Of a DNA stretch of 64,000 nucleotides, positions 34,042 through 46,100 are shown piece after piece. This stretch comes from Streptomyces nitrosporeus (GTDB taxonomy: Bacteria > Actinomycetota > Actinomycetes > Streptomycetales > Streptomycetaceae). The stretch is from the NCBI RefSeq assembly GCF_008704555.1, contig NZ_CP023702.1:4340001-4404000 (forward strand), read 5' to 3'. The notes beneath the pieces are model-generated. The model did no database searches. It was not told the DNA's origin and saw only the letters and a program-made list of their open reading frames with translations. Positions within the stretch are counted from its first letter, which is position 1, and every line of letters starts with the position of its first letter. The position numbers and the translations under genes were made by a program.

Positions 34042-36527
34042 TCGGGGTCGCCTTCCAGACCCTGCGGGCCCGGTGGGTGTCGTTCCTGGGAACCGTGGTG
34101 GCCCTGGTGCTGGGGGTGGCGCAGGTCGCCGCCATGGGCTTACTCATCATGACGATGCTCGACCTGCCGGACCGGCCGGTGGAGCGGTTCGCCCAGGCCC
34201 CGGCGGTCGTCCAGGCCTCCGACCCCGACTGGAACCCGGCCCACCACGACCTCGGTATCCGGTCGCCGGCCGCGGCCCGCGGCATCACGGACGAGACCCG
34301 CGAGAAGGTCGCCGCCACCGGTGAGACAGTGGTCGACCGCGCCTTCTACGCCCAGGTCGAGGGCGGTCCGGACGACATGGTCGGCCACCCCTGGCCGGTG
34401 GCCAGGTTCGGCGGCTACCGGCTCACCGACGGCAGCGAACCGGCCGGGGACAAGGAGATCGTCGTCCCCTCCGACCAGGCCCGCACCGGTGAGAAGGTGA
34501 CGGTCCTGACCGCGTCGGGTGTCGCCTCGTACACGGTGAGCGGCACCGTCGCCCCGGTCGGCTGGGAGAGCGCCGTCTTCTTCAGCGACGCGGAGGCCGC
34601 CCGGCTCTCCCCGCGCATCGAGTCCCTGGTGGCCCTCGGTCCGGTCGATGAGGTGAGGGCCGCCGCCGGAGACGGGGTCGCGGTACTCACCGGCCAGGAC
34701 CGGCACAAGGCGGACGCCAGCGAGGCGAGCGACCGGGAGACGCTGGACAACACCATCACGCTCGTACCGGTGATGGCCAGTGTGGCGGGTACCACCGCGA
34801 TCTTCGTCGTGGCCTCCACCTTCGCGTTCGCCGTGATCCAGCGCCGCCGCGAGGTCGCGCTGCTGCGCACGGTCGGCGCGACCCCCAGGCAGGTGCGTGC
34901 CATGGTGCGCAACGAGGCGTTGCTCGTCGGCGTCCTCGCCTCGGCGATCGGCTCGGTCCTGGGCCTGTTCGGCGCGCAGCTGCTCGCCGACATGCTCATC
35001 GCGATGGACATCTCGCCCGAGTGGTTCACGGTGGAGCCGTCGCTGCACTGGACCGTCCTGGCGCCGCTCGCCGCCGCCTTCCTGGTCGGCCTGCTGGTCT
35101 CCGTCGGCGGTGCGGCGGCCGCGGCCCGCCGGGCCGGCGGCATCCGCCCGGTCGAGGCGCTGCGCGAGGCGTCGGTCGACGACTCCGGGATGACACGAGG
35201 CCGGGCCCTGCTCGGTGCCGCCGCCCTGCTGGGCGGGGTCGGATGGACCGGCTGGATCGCCGTCGCCTCCCCGACGAGCGTGCTCTCGCCCACCGTCTAC
35301 GTGGTGTCGCTGATGGTGCCCGTCCTGGCCGCCGCCGTGCTCGCCCCCCTCGTCGTCGGGCCGCTCGTCAAGCTGCTGATGCTGCCCTTCCGGAACCTGT
35401 CCGGGCCCACCGCGATGCTCGTACGGGAGAGCGCGCTCACCTCCCGCCGGCGCACCGCGGCCACGGCCGCGCCGGTCCTGCTCACCGTCGGACTGGCCTT
35501 CTCCCTGCTCGCGGCCACCGACTCGCTCGGAGCCGCACGCGACAACGGCCTCCAGAACCGGGTCAGTTCGCAGTACGCCCTGGCTCCCGACGGTACGCCG
35601 GGCATCAGCCCGCAGGTCATCGAGCGGGTCGCGGCCATCGACGGCGTACAGGTCGCCGCGCCGGTCCTCACCACGATCTACACCAAGGACGAGGACCGGT
35701 ACGACGAGAACGACGGGCTCGTCGTCGACCCCGCCGCGCTGAAGGCCACCATGGACCTGGACGTCATCGACGGGTCCCTGGACGACCTCGACGACAACAG
35801 CACGGCCGTCGCCGACCTGTGGGGCATGGACGTCGGGTCGACGCTGGCCGTGGAGATGGCGGACGGGCAGAGCGTCGAACTGCGGATCGCGGCCACCTAC
35901 AAGGCGCTGCGCGGCGAGGACGTGGCCTACCTGCCGCAGCGGTTCGCCCCGACGGCGGCCTACGCCCGCGACGGCCTCGCCCGGCGCGCCTACATCACCC
36001 TGGAGGAGGGCGCCGACCACACCGCGGTGACCGCGGAGATCCGTGAGGCGGTGGCCGGCAGCGGCGCGGCCTTCATGACCCGGGACGAACTGGTCGCCTC
36101 GGAGAGCGCGTACGCACGCCACCTCACCGAGGTACGGCAGCGGTCCACCGCGGTCATCATCATGGTCTTCTGCTTCATCGCGATCCTGAACACCCTGCTG
36201 ATGGCGACCGCGGACCGGCGCCGTGACCTCGCGGTGCTGCGGACCGCGGGGGCGACACCGCGGCAGGTCCTGCGGTTCTTCGTCGCCGAGTCGCTGCTCG
36301 TCTCCGCCCTCGGCGTCGTCCTCGCCCTGGCGGCCACGGCCGTCAACCTGACCGGACTGTGGGGAGCACTGCTCCAGCTGTTCGGTGCGACCCCGATCGT
36401 GGTGCCGTACGCGGCCGTCATCGGTGTCGCCGCCGTGTCCACCCTGCTCGCGGTGGTCGGTACGGTCCTGCCGGTCGGCGCGGCGCTCAAGGCCCGCGCC
36501 ATCCAGTTCATCGGCGCACGCGAGTAA
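34038..36527 (+). CDS. FtsX-like ABC permease, contains a TTA codon
   Basis: 829 residues from GTG. Two FtsX units: N-terminal helix (~15-40), a large outer domain (~50-235), three helices (~250-350), a second block of three to four helices (~390-480) and a final set (~710-815), with the typical LRTVGATPRQVRAM and LRTAGATPRQVLRF signatures at the cytosolic ends. Partner of the preceding ATPase. Codon 35 is the rare Leu codon TTA (34140-34142), so full translation should depend on the bldA tRNA. A perfect hairpin follows 46 bp downstream and ends operon 1. Confidence 0.92.
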   Translation: MIGVAFQTLRARWVSFLGTVVALVLGVAQVAAMGLLIMTMLDLPDRPVERFAQAPAVVQASDPDWNPAHHDLGIRSPAAARGITDETREKVAATGETVVDRAFYAQVEGGPDDMVGHPWPVARFGGYRLTDGSEPAGDKEIVVPSDQARTGEKVTVLTASGVASYTVSGTVAPVGWESAVFFSDAEAARLSPRIESLVALGPVDEVRAAAGDGVAVLTGQDRHKADASEASDRETLDNTITLVPVMASVAGTTAIFVVASTFAFAVIQRRREVALLRTVGATPRQVRAMVRNEALLVGVLASAIGSVLGLFGAQLLADMLIAMDISPEWFTVEPSLHWTVLAPLAAAFLVGLLVSVGGAAAAARRAGGIRPVEALREASVDDSGMTRGRALLGAAALLGGVGWTGWIAVASPTSVLSPTVYVVSLMVPVLAAAVLAPLVVGPLVKLLMLPFRNLSGPTAMLVRESALTSRRRTAATAAPVLLTVGLAFSLLAATDSLGAARDNGLQNRVSSQYALAPDGTPGISPQVIERVAAIDGVQVAAPVLTTIYTKDEDRYDENDGLVVDPAALKATMDLDVIDGSLDDLDDNSTAVADLWGMDVGSTLAVEMADGQSVELRIAATYKALRGEDVAYLPQRFAPTAAYARDGLARRAYITLEEGADHTAVTAEIREAVAGSGAAFMTRDELVASESAYARHLTEVRQRSTAVIIMVFCFIAILNTLLMATADRRRDLAVLRTAGATPRQVLRFFVAESLLVSALGVVLALAATAVNLTGLWGALLQLFGATPIVVPYAAVIGVAAVSTLLAVVGTVLPVGAALKARAIQFIGARE

Positions 36528-36572
36528 CCCTTCCCACCGGGCCGTGGCATCCCGGCCCCGTCACCCGGACCC

Positions 36573-36614
36573 ACGCGGCCCGGTCCCGATACCCCCGTCG
36601 GGACCGGGCCGCGT
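36573..36614 (+). terminator. Perfect 17-bp hairpin ending operon 1
   Basis: Arms ACGCGGCCCGGTCCCGA (36573-36589) and its complement (36598-36614), 8-base loop. Separates operon 1 from the mbtH promoter. Confidence 0.88.
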
Positions 36615-36715
36615 GCCGTGCCGCGTGCGGTGCGGTGCGGTGCGGTGCTGCGAGCTGCGTGCGGTGCGTGCCGTGTGCTGCGTGCCGCGCCGTGCCGTGT
36701 CGTGCCGGGGGCCGT
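36610..36715. repeat. Low-complexity GTGCG/GTGCC repeat tract
   Basis: About 100 bp of irregular GTGCC, GTGCG and CTGCGTGC runs between the operon 1 terminator and the mbtH promoter. No gene in 36528-36856. Confidence 0.75.
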
Positions 36716-36790
36716 CGGCACGGTCCGTTCCGGGGCCGCCGGCCCACCGCCCGGCGGTGCGTACGGACGGGTCCGGCGCGGATGTGTCCA

Positions 36791-36808
36791 GTAGAGGGCC
36801 GGTATAGG
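36791..36808 (+). promoter_or_regulatory. SARP-type direct repeat upstream of operon 2
   Basis: GTAGAGG (36791-36797), spacer GCCG, GTATAGG (36802-36808): two heptamers, 11-bp period, 49 bp ahead of mbtH. Same pattern as at 17020 and 54211. Confidence 0.6.
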
Positions 36809-36856
36809 CGGGCGCCCGAAGCTGGCAGCGAATCCGACCACCGAAGGGAAACCGTC

Positions 36857-37075
36857 ATGGCTGACGAGCAGACCGACAACCGTGTCTACCGGGTCGTCCT
36901 GAACGACGAGGAGCAGTACTCGATCTGGGACGCGGACCGCGAGCTGCCGGCCGGCTGGCACGCCGAGGGCACCGAGGGCGCCCGCCAGGTCTGCCTGGAC
37001 CGGATCGAGGAGGTCTGGACGGACATGCGCCCGGCGAGCCTGCGCCGCCGCATGGCGGAGACCGGCGCCGCCTGA
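36857..37075 (+). CDS. MbtH-like NRPS chaperone
   Basis: 72 residues. Family signature: VVLNDEEQYSIWDADRELPA then GW, and CLDRIEEVWTDMRPASL. MbtH-like proteins bind A domains and make many of them soluble and active. Residues after the first Trp differ from the usual WP. Just upstream of NRPS B in operon 2, so it probably serves A domains of NRPS B and perhaps the other synthetases. Confidence 0.95.
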   Translation: MADEQTDNRVYRVVLNDEEQYSIWDADRELPAGWHAEGTEGARQVCLDRIEEVWTDMRPASLRRRMAETGAA

Positions 37076-37124
37076 GGCGCCCCCGCCGGCACCGGGCCGG
37101 CCGCAGCACGGAGCAGGAAACCCA

Positions 37125-40100
37125 GTGAGACGTACGGAACGAAGGTCGGGAGGGGCGCTCAGCATGAGTACTGGCGAAGGCCGCACGGACGGACAGACCG
37201 AGGAGAGGCGCGAGGAGCTGGTGCGCGCCAGGCTCGCCGGAGGCCGCAGCGGCCGGCGGGCCGCGGTGGTCCCGGTCGACCGGGACGGCCCGCTGGCGCT
37301 CTCCCACGGTCAGCAGCAGATGTGGTTCCTCAGCCGCCTGGACCCGGGCAGCTGGGAGTACAGCGTCCCGGTCGCCCTGAGGCTGCGCGGACCGCTCGAC
37401 ACCGAGGTGCTGCGCCGCGGCTTCGAGGAGCTGGTGGCCCGCCACGAGATCCTGCGCACCCGCTACCGCCTCGACGGCGCCGAGCCGGTCCAGCTGATCG
37501 ACCCTCCCGCCCCGTTCCGCCTGCCCGTCGACGAGGTCACGGACGCCGCCGGACCCCAGGAGCGGGAACAGCGCGCCCGGGAACTCGCCGAGGCCGAACC
37601 GGGCCGCCCCTTCGACCTGGAGAACGGCTCGCCGCTGCGGGCCAGGCTCATCCGGATCTCCGTGGACGACCACCTGCTCGTCGTGGTCTTCCACCACGTC
37701 GCCTGCGACGAATGGTCCGTCGGCCTCTTCCTGTCCGAACTCTCCGCCCTCTACGGCGCGTTCACCGAGGGAAAGCCCTCTCCGCTCGCCCCGCTCGCCG
37801 TGCAGTACGCCGATTACGCCGCCTGGCAGCACACCCGCCTGGCCGGTGACACCCTGGGCAAGCAGCTCGGCTACTGGCGTAACCAGCTGGCCGGGGTGAC
37901 CCCCCTGGAGGTCCCCACCGACCGGCGCCGGCCGGCGTCCCGCAGCTACGACGGTGACGCGGTGCCCGTCCACCTGGGCGCCGGGACGGCCGAGAGGCTG
38001 CGCGCCCTCGGCTCCGAGCACGGGGCGACCCCCTTCCAGACCCTCCTCGCCGGCTTCCAGGCACTGCTGTCCCGCTACACCGGCCGCGACGACGTCCAGG
38101 TCGGCACCGTGGTGTCCGGCCGGAGCCGCCCCGAGCTGGAACAGCTCATCGGCTACGGCATCAACACGCTGGTGCTGCGCGGCCGCTGGCAGGGCGACCC
38201 GACCTTCCGGGACCTGCTCGTCGGCGCCCGCGAGACCGTGCTGGACGCCTTCGACAACCAGGAGTACCCGTTCGCCCGGCTCGCCGACGAACTCGTACCC
38301 GTCCGCGACATGTCCCGGACCCCGCTGTGCCAGGTGGCCTTCACCATGCACCGGGAACGCACCCGCGACTTCCGGCTGCCCGGCGTCGAGGCCGAGGCCC
38401 TCCACGCGACCTCGCGGGTCTCACGCTTCGACCTCAGCCTCCAGCTCGGCGAGTCCCCGGACGGCTCGGTCACCGGAACCCTGGAGTACAGCACCGCGCT
38501 GTACGACCGGGCCACCGTGGAACGCCTCGCCCGGCACTTCGTACGCCTCGTCGAGTCCGCCGTCGCCGCGCCCGACACACGGCTCTCCCGCCTCACCATG
38601 CTGGACGAATCCGACCTGGCCGTCCTGCTGGACGAGCCCCGGTTCTTCGACGCGCCCGAGCGCTGCGTCCACCAGCTCGTCGAGGAGCAGGCCGCGATAC
38701 GCCCCGACGCGACCGCCCTCGTCTTCGGCTCCGAGCGCCTCAGCTACGCCGGGCTCAACGCGCGCGCCAACCGTCTCGCCCACCACCTGCGCGCCCTGGG
38801 CGCGGGCCCCGGCAGCCTCGTCGGCGTCAGCATGGACCGCGATCTCGACCTGGTGCCGGCCCTGCTCGCCGTCCTCAAGTCCGGTGCCGGCTACCTCCCC
38901 CTGGACCCGGAGCACCCGGCCGACCGCATCGGCTACTCCCTCGCGGACGCCGGCGCCCGCATCGTCGTCACCACCTCGGCGTACGCCGCCCACCTGGGCG
39001 AAGTGGCCGAGGGAACGCTCGTGGTGCTGGACGCCCCGGAGACCGCGGCCGCCCTCGAAGCCGCCCCGGACGGCAACCCCGTCTCCGGTGCGGTACCCGA
39101 GGACATCGTCTACACCATCTACACCTCCGGCTCGACCGGCCGCCCCAAGGGCGTCGGCCTCAGCCACACCAACGTGCTCCGCCTGTTCACGGCGTCCGAG
39201 GAACACTTCGGCTTCGACGAGCAGGACACCTGGACGCTCTTCCACTCGTACGCCTTCGACATGTCGGTCTGGGAGATCTGGGGCGCCCTCATGCACGGCG
39301 GGCGGCTCGTCGTCGTCCCCGCGGACGTGGCCCGCGCACCCGAGGAGTACCTGCGGCTGCTCGCCGAACATCAGGTCACCGCGCTCAACCAGACCCCGTC
39401 CGCCTTCCGCAGCCTGGTCTCCCTGGCCGCCGACGGCAACGCCCTCGTCGACGAACTCGCCGTACGCGTCGTGATGTTCGGCGGTGAGCGCCTCGACATC
39501 CCGGGCCTCGCGCCCTGGGTCGCCCGCCGCGGCCTCGACCGCACCCAGCTGGTCAACCTCTACGGCATCACCGAGACCTGCGTCCACACCACCTACCACC
39601 TGCTGACCGAGGCCGACCTGGCGGCGGACACCGGCAACGCGATCGGCCGCCCGCTGCGCGACCTCCAGGTCCACCTCTTCGGCCCGCACGGCGAACTCGT
39701 CCCGGTCGGTGTGCCCGGTGAGATCCACGTCGGCGGCCCCGGCGTCGCCCGGATGTACCTCAACCGGCCCGCCCTGACCGCCGAACGCTTCGTCCCCGAC
39801 CCGTACGGCAAGCCCGGTACCCGGCTCTACCGCAGCGGTGACCTGGCGAGCCGGCGGCCCGACGGCAGCCTCGACTACCTGGGACGCATCGACCACCAGG
39901 TCAAGATCCGCGGCCACCGCATCGAACTCGGCGAGATCAAGGCCGCCCTCCTCACCCACGCCCGCGTCCGGGACGCCGTCGTCGTCGCCCGCGAGGACAC
40001 CCCCGGCGACCGCCGGCTGGTCGCCTACGTCGTCCCCACCGGCGACGCCGTCGCCGCGCCCAGCGAACTCCGCACCCTGCTGGCCCGCACGCTCCCCGAC

Positions 40101-43100
40101 TACATGATCCCGACCGCCTTCCTGGTCGTCGGGAAGATCCCGCTGACCGTCAACGGAAAGCTGGACCAGGCGGCCCTGCCCGCCCCCGACCGCAGCGCCC
40201 TGGGGGTCGAGACCACCCACGTCGCACCCCGCACCGCGGCCGAGGAGGAGATGACCGCCGTCTGGCGCGAGGTCCTCGGCGTCGAACAGGTCGGGGTCGA
40301 GGACAACTTCTTCGACCTGGGCGGCGACTCGCTGCGCGCCGTCGCCCTCGTCGGCGCCCTGCGCGACAGCGAGTACGACGTGACGGTCCGCGACGTCTTC
40401 GAGTACCGAACCCCCGCCGAACTCGTCGCCTTCATCACCGGCCGCCCCGCGCCCGCCCAGGCCGCGCCGCCCGTCGAACCCTTCTCCCTGCTCGCCCGGG
40501 AGGACCTCGACCGGCTGCCCGCCGGGCTCGTGGACGCCTACCCGCTGGCCCAGGTGCAGCTCGGGATGGTCGTCGAGATGCTCGCCGACGACGGCCGCAA
40601 CCACTACCACAACTCGACCTGCTTCCGGATCCTCGACGACCAGCCCTTCGACCGGGCACGGCTCCAGCGATGCGTCGACCTGGTCCTGGCCCGACACGAG
40701 ATCCTGCGGTCCTCCTTCGCCATCGAGGGCTACTCCGTACCGCTGCAACTCGTCCACCCCGCCACCGACGTCGTCTCCCCGGTCGGCGCACGGGACCTGA
40801 CCGGACTCGACGGTGACGCCGTCGAGGCGTCACTCCGGGCGTTCATGGCCCAGGAGCGCACCCAGCTCTTCGACCTGACCGCACCGCCGCTCATCCGGTT
40901 CACCGGGCACGCGTGCGACGACGGATCGTGGTGGCTGACACTGACCGAGTGCCACGCCGTCCTGGAAGGATGGAGCCACCACTCGCTGCTGATGGAGCTG
41001 GCCACCACCTACCGGGCCCTGCGCGACGGCACCCCGGTCGAGGAGCCCGCCCCCGCGGCCGTGCGGTACGCCGACTTCGTGGCCGCCGAACTGACCTCCC
41101 TGGCCGGTGAGGAGGACCGCGCCTACTGGCAGACGGTCCTGGAGGACAACGCCGCCTTCGAGATCCCCGCCGGCTGGGGCGACGACCCCGCCACGACCCC
41201 GCGCGGGCTGCACCGCTCCTGGGTCCCGTACCACGACCTGGAGACCGGCCTGCGGACCCTGGCCGCCAAGGCGAAGGTACCGATCAAGAGCGTCCTGCAC
41301 GCCGTGCACCTGAAGGTGATGAGCCAGCTCACGCCCGAGGAGTCCTTCTTCACCGGCCTCGTGACCAACGCCAGGCCGGAGGCGGTCGGCGCCGAACGGG
41401 TCTACGGGGTCTACCTGAACCCGCTCCCCTTCGCCTTCACCCGGGGCGCGGCGACCTGGCTAGACCTGGTACGCCAGGTCTTCGACCAGGAGATCGAGGT
41501 CTGGCCGCACCGGCGCTACCCGCTCGGTGTGATGCAGCGCGAACTCGGCGGCGGCGAACGCCTCGTGAACGTCCGCTTCAGCTACCAGAACTTCCGCCAG
41601 GTCGACCAGGACGTCGTGGACTACCCGGCCACCATCGACGACAGCCCCACCGAATTCCCGCTCGGCGTCTCCACCCGGGCCGGCTTCATGGTCATCACCG
41701 CCAACCGGCACTTCATCGGCCGGGAGGGAACCGACCGCCTCGCTGCGATGTACCGGGCGGTGTTGGAGTCGATGGCGGGGGATGTGGAGGGTGATGCGCG
41801 GGAGGTGTTCCTGCCGGGTGGTGAGCGTGAGCGTGTGCTGACCGGTTGGAATGACTCGGGTGTGGTGGTGCCGGAGGTTTCGGTTTCGGAGTTGGTGGGT
41901 CGTTGGGCTGTTGAGTCGCCGGATGAGGTGGCGGTGGCGGCTGGTGGCCGGGTGTTGTCGTTTGGTGAGTTGGATGGTCGGGCGAATCGGTTGGCGCATC
42001 GGTTGGTTGCGGCTGGGGTGGGGGTTGAGTCGTCGGTTGCGGTGTTGCTGGATCGGTCGGTTGATCTGGTGGTGGCGTTGTTGGCGGTGTGGCGTGCGGG
42101 TGGTGGGTTCGTTCCGTTGGATCCGGTGTTGCCGGTGGGTCGTGTGGCGGGGATGGTCGCGGATGCGCGGGTGTCGGTGGCGGTGACGTCGGCGGATTAT
42201 GCGGACCGGTTCGATGTGGATGTGGTCCGGGTTGATGACGCTGACCTTTCGTCCTATCCGTCGTCTCCGCCTCCGCTCTCGGTCGATCTGGATGGTGTGG
42301 CGTACACGGTGTTCACGTCGGGTTCGACGGGGCGGCCGAAGGGTGTGCAGGTTTCGCATCGGGGTCTGGTCAATCATGTGGACTGGGCTGTGCGGGAGTT
42401 GGTGGGTTCGGGGTCGGGTGGTGCGCCGGTGTTCTCGTCGGTGGCGTTCGATCTGGTGGTGCCGAATGTGTGGGCGCCGTTGGTTGCTGGTCAGCGGGTG
42501 TGGTTGTGGGACGGTGAGCTGACCGAGCTGGGTGCTGCTGTTGTCGAGGCGGGTCCGTTCGCGTTCATGAAGTTGACTCCGGGGCATCTGGAGGTGCTTT
42601 CGGGTCAGCTGTCGGATGATCAGGTTTCTGCTTTGGTGCCGCGTGTGGTGGTGGCGGGTGAGGCGTTGCCGGGTGCGTTGGTGGAGCGTTGGCGGGTTCT
42701 GCTCGGTGATGGTCAGGTGGTCAATGAGTACGGGCCGACCGAGGCGACGGTGGGTACGTGTGTCTTTCCGTTGACCGGGGCTCATGAGGGTGTTGTTCCG
42801 ATCGGCCGGCCGTTGCCGAACATGGTGATGCGGGTGCTGGACGGGGGGTTGCGTCCGGTTCCGGTGGGTGCGGTGGGGGAGCTGTTCGTCGGTGGTGTGG
42901 GGGTGGCGCGTGGGTATGCGTTCCGTCCTGGTGTGACGGCGGAGCGTTTCCTGCCCGATCCGTATGGTCCGGCGGGTGCGAGGTTGTATCGCACGGGTGA
43001 TCTGGTGCGGTGGCGTGCTGATGGTGCGGTGGAGTTTTTGGGCCGTATCGATGATCAGGTCAAGGTGCGGGGGTATCGCATCGAGCTGGGTGAGGTCCGG

Positions 43101-46100
43101 GCGGCTCTGGTCGCTCATCCCCAGGTCACCGATGCCACGGTCGTCGTCTCCGAGGACCAGCGCCTGATCGCCTACGTCGCCGGCACCACCGACGACCTCG
43201 CCGAAGCGCTCGGGTCCTCGCTGCCCGATTACATGGTCCCGTCCGTCTTCGTCCGGCTCGACGCCCTCCCACTGACCGCCAACGGCAAGATCGACCGCCG
43301 CGCCCTCCCCGACCCCGAGGGTTCGGCCGAGGACACCTATGTGGCTCCCCGTACCCCCACGGAGGTGCGCATCGCCGCCGTGTGGAGTGGCGTCCTCGGA
43401 GTCGAAAGAGTGGGGGTCGAGGACAACTTCTTCGACCTGGGCGGCCACTCGATCAAGGCCATCGCCCTGGTGGGCGCCCTGCGCGCCGAAGGCTTCGAGG
43501 CGAATGTGCGGGACGTCTTCCAGCACCGCACCGTCGCCGGCCTGGCCACCGCGCTCACCGACACCGAACCGGTCACCGGTTCTGCGGTCGTCGCGCCCTT
43601 CGCGCTGGTCGCGCCCGAGGATCGGGCGAAGCTCCCCGCAGGGCTCGTGGACGCCTATCCGCTGGCCCAGGTGCAGCTCGGCATGCTGGTCGAGATGCTC
43701 GCCGACGACGGGCTGAACAAGTACCACAACACCACCGCGTTCCGGATCAAGGACGGCCGCCCCTTCGACGCCGACGCCCTGCGGCGCGCCGGCCAGGCGG
43801 TGGTTGACCGGCACGAGATGCTGCGCGCCTCCTTCGATCTCGAAGGTTTCACCGTGCCGCTCCAGCTCATCCACGCGAGCGCGGACATCCCGGTGACCGT
43901 TCACGACCTGCGGTCACTGGACGCCGGACAGCAGGCCGAGGCACGCAAGGCGCACATCGTCTCCGAGCGGGCCGAGACCTTCGACCTGTCCCGCGCGCCG
44001 TTGCTCCGTATCTCCGCACTCATCGAGTCCGACGAGGCATGGTGGCTGTCGGTCAGCGTCTGCCACCCCATCACCGAGGGCTGGAGCCACCGCACTCTCC
44101 TCAGCGATGTCGTCGAGGGCTACTTGCGGATACGTGCGGGCGAAGCACTGCCGGATGTCGATGTCCCCGAGGTGCGGTACGCCGACTTCGTCGCCGCCGA
44201 ACTCGCCTCCCTGGAATCGGAAGAGGACCGGTCCTACTGGCGTGACGTGCTGAGCACCCACGCCAAGTTCGAGCTGCCTTCCGGTTGGGGGGACGCCGAG
44301 CCCGGACGGACCGCGAACACCGTACGGGTACCGCTCGGCGACCTCACCGCAGCCCTGCGTGCCGCCGCGAGCAGTACGGAGACCTCACTCAAGGCAGTCC
44401 TGCACGCCGCACACCTGAAGGTGATGAGCCAGCTCACCGCAGAGGAGTCCTTCTGCACGGGGCTGGTGTCCAGCGGCCGGCCTGAGGTCGTGGGAGCCGA
44501 GCGGGTCTACGGCATGTATCTCAACACCGTGCCGTTCGCCTACGAACGCGGTGCCCGGACCTGGAGGGAACTCATCCGCCAGGTCTTCGACCAGGAAGGT
44601 GCGCTCTGGCCGCACCGCCGCTTCCCGATGCCGGTCATGCAGCGGGAACTGGGCGACGGTACACGCCTGCTCGACGTCCGCTTCAGCTACCTCGACCTGG
44701 CAGACGCCCAGGCCGAATCCGACCTTGTGGACGCCGACTCCGGCGACGGTGAAGGCGCGACGGAGTTCGGCCTCGCGGTGGCAGCCCGGGGCAGTGGCCT
44801 GCTGCTCACCGTCAACCCGCGGATCCTCGGCGAATCCGGTGCACAACGCCTCGCTGCGATGTATCGGGCGGTGTTGGAGTCGATGGCGGGGGATGTGGAG
44901 GGTGATGCGCGGGAGGTGTTCCTGCCGGGTGGTGAGCGTGAGCGTGTGCTGACTGGTTGGAATGACTCGGGTGTGGTGGTGCCGGAGGTTTCGGTTTCGG
45001 AGTTGGTGGGTCGTTGGGCTGTTGAGTCGCCGGATGAGGTGGCGGTGGCGGCTGGTGGCCGGGTGTTGTCGTTTGGTGAGTTGGATGGTCGGGCGAATCG
45101 GTTGGCGCATCGGTTGGTTGCGGCTGGTGTGGGGGTTGAGTCGTCGGTTGCGGTGTTGCTGGATCGGTCGGTTGATCTGGTGGTGGCGTTGTTGGCGGTG
45201 TGGCGTGCGGGTGGTGGGTTCGTTCCGTTGGATCCGGTGTTGCCGGTGGGGCGTGTGGCGGGGATGGTCGCGGATGCGCGGGTGTCGGTGGCGGTGACGT
45301 CGGCGGATTATGCGGACCGGTTCCCGGGTGTGTCGGTGGTGTTGGTGGATGAGGATGTGTCCTTGTTCCCGGGGTCTGCTCCTGTGGTGTCGCCGGATTT
45401 GGATGGTGTGGCGTACACGGTGTTCACCTCGGGTTCGACGGGGCGGCCGAAGGGTGTGCAGGTTTCGCATCGGGGTCTGGTCAATCATGTGGACTGGGCT
45501 GTGCGGGAGTTGGTGGGTTCGGGGTCGGGTGGTGCGCCGGTGTTCTCGTCGGTGGCGTTCGATCTGGTGGTGCCGAATGTGTGGGCTCCGTTGGTTGCTG
45601 GTCAGCGGGTGTGGTTGTGGGACGGTGAGCTGACCGAGCTGGGTGCTGCTGTTGTCGAGGCGGGTCCGTTCGCGTTCATGAAGTTGACTCCGGGGCATCT
45701 GGAGGTGCTTTCGGGTCAGCTGTCGGACGGGGAGATCTCTGCTTTGGTGCCGCGTGTGGTGGTGGCGGGTGAGGCGTTGCCGGGTGCGTTGGTGGAGCGT
45801 TGGCGGGTTCTGCTCGGTGATGGTCAGGTGGTCAATGAGTACGGGCCGACCGAGGCGACGGTGGGTACGTGTGTCTTTCCGTTGTCCGGGGCTCATGAGG
45901 GTGTTGTTCCGATCGGCCGGCCGTTGCCGAACATGGTGATGCGGGTGCTGGATGGGGGTTTGCGTCCGGTTCCGGTGGGTGCGGTGGGGGAGTTGTTCGT
46001 CGGTGGTGTGGGTGTGGCGCGTGGGTATGCGTTCCGTCCTGGTGTGACGGCGGAGCGTTTCCTGCCCGACCCGTTCGGGGCACCTGGTGCGAGGTTGTAT

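Noticed and set aside
36610..36715. RNA gene in the GTGCG-rich gap
   Set aside because: Simple repeats only; the one stable structure is the operon terminator just before it.
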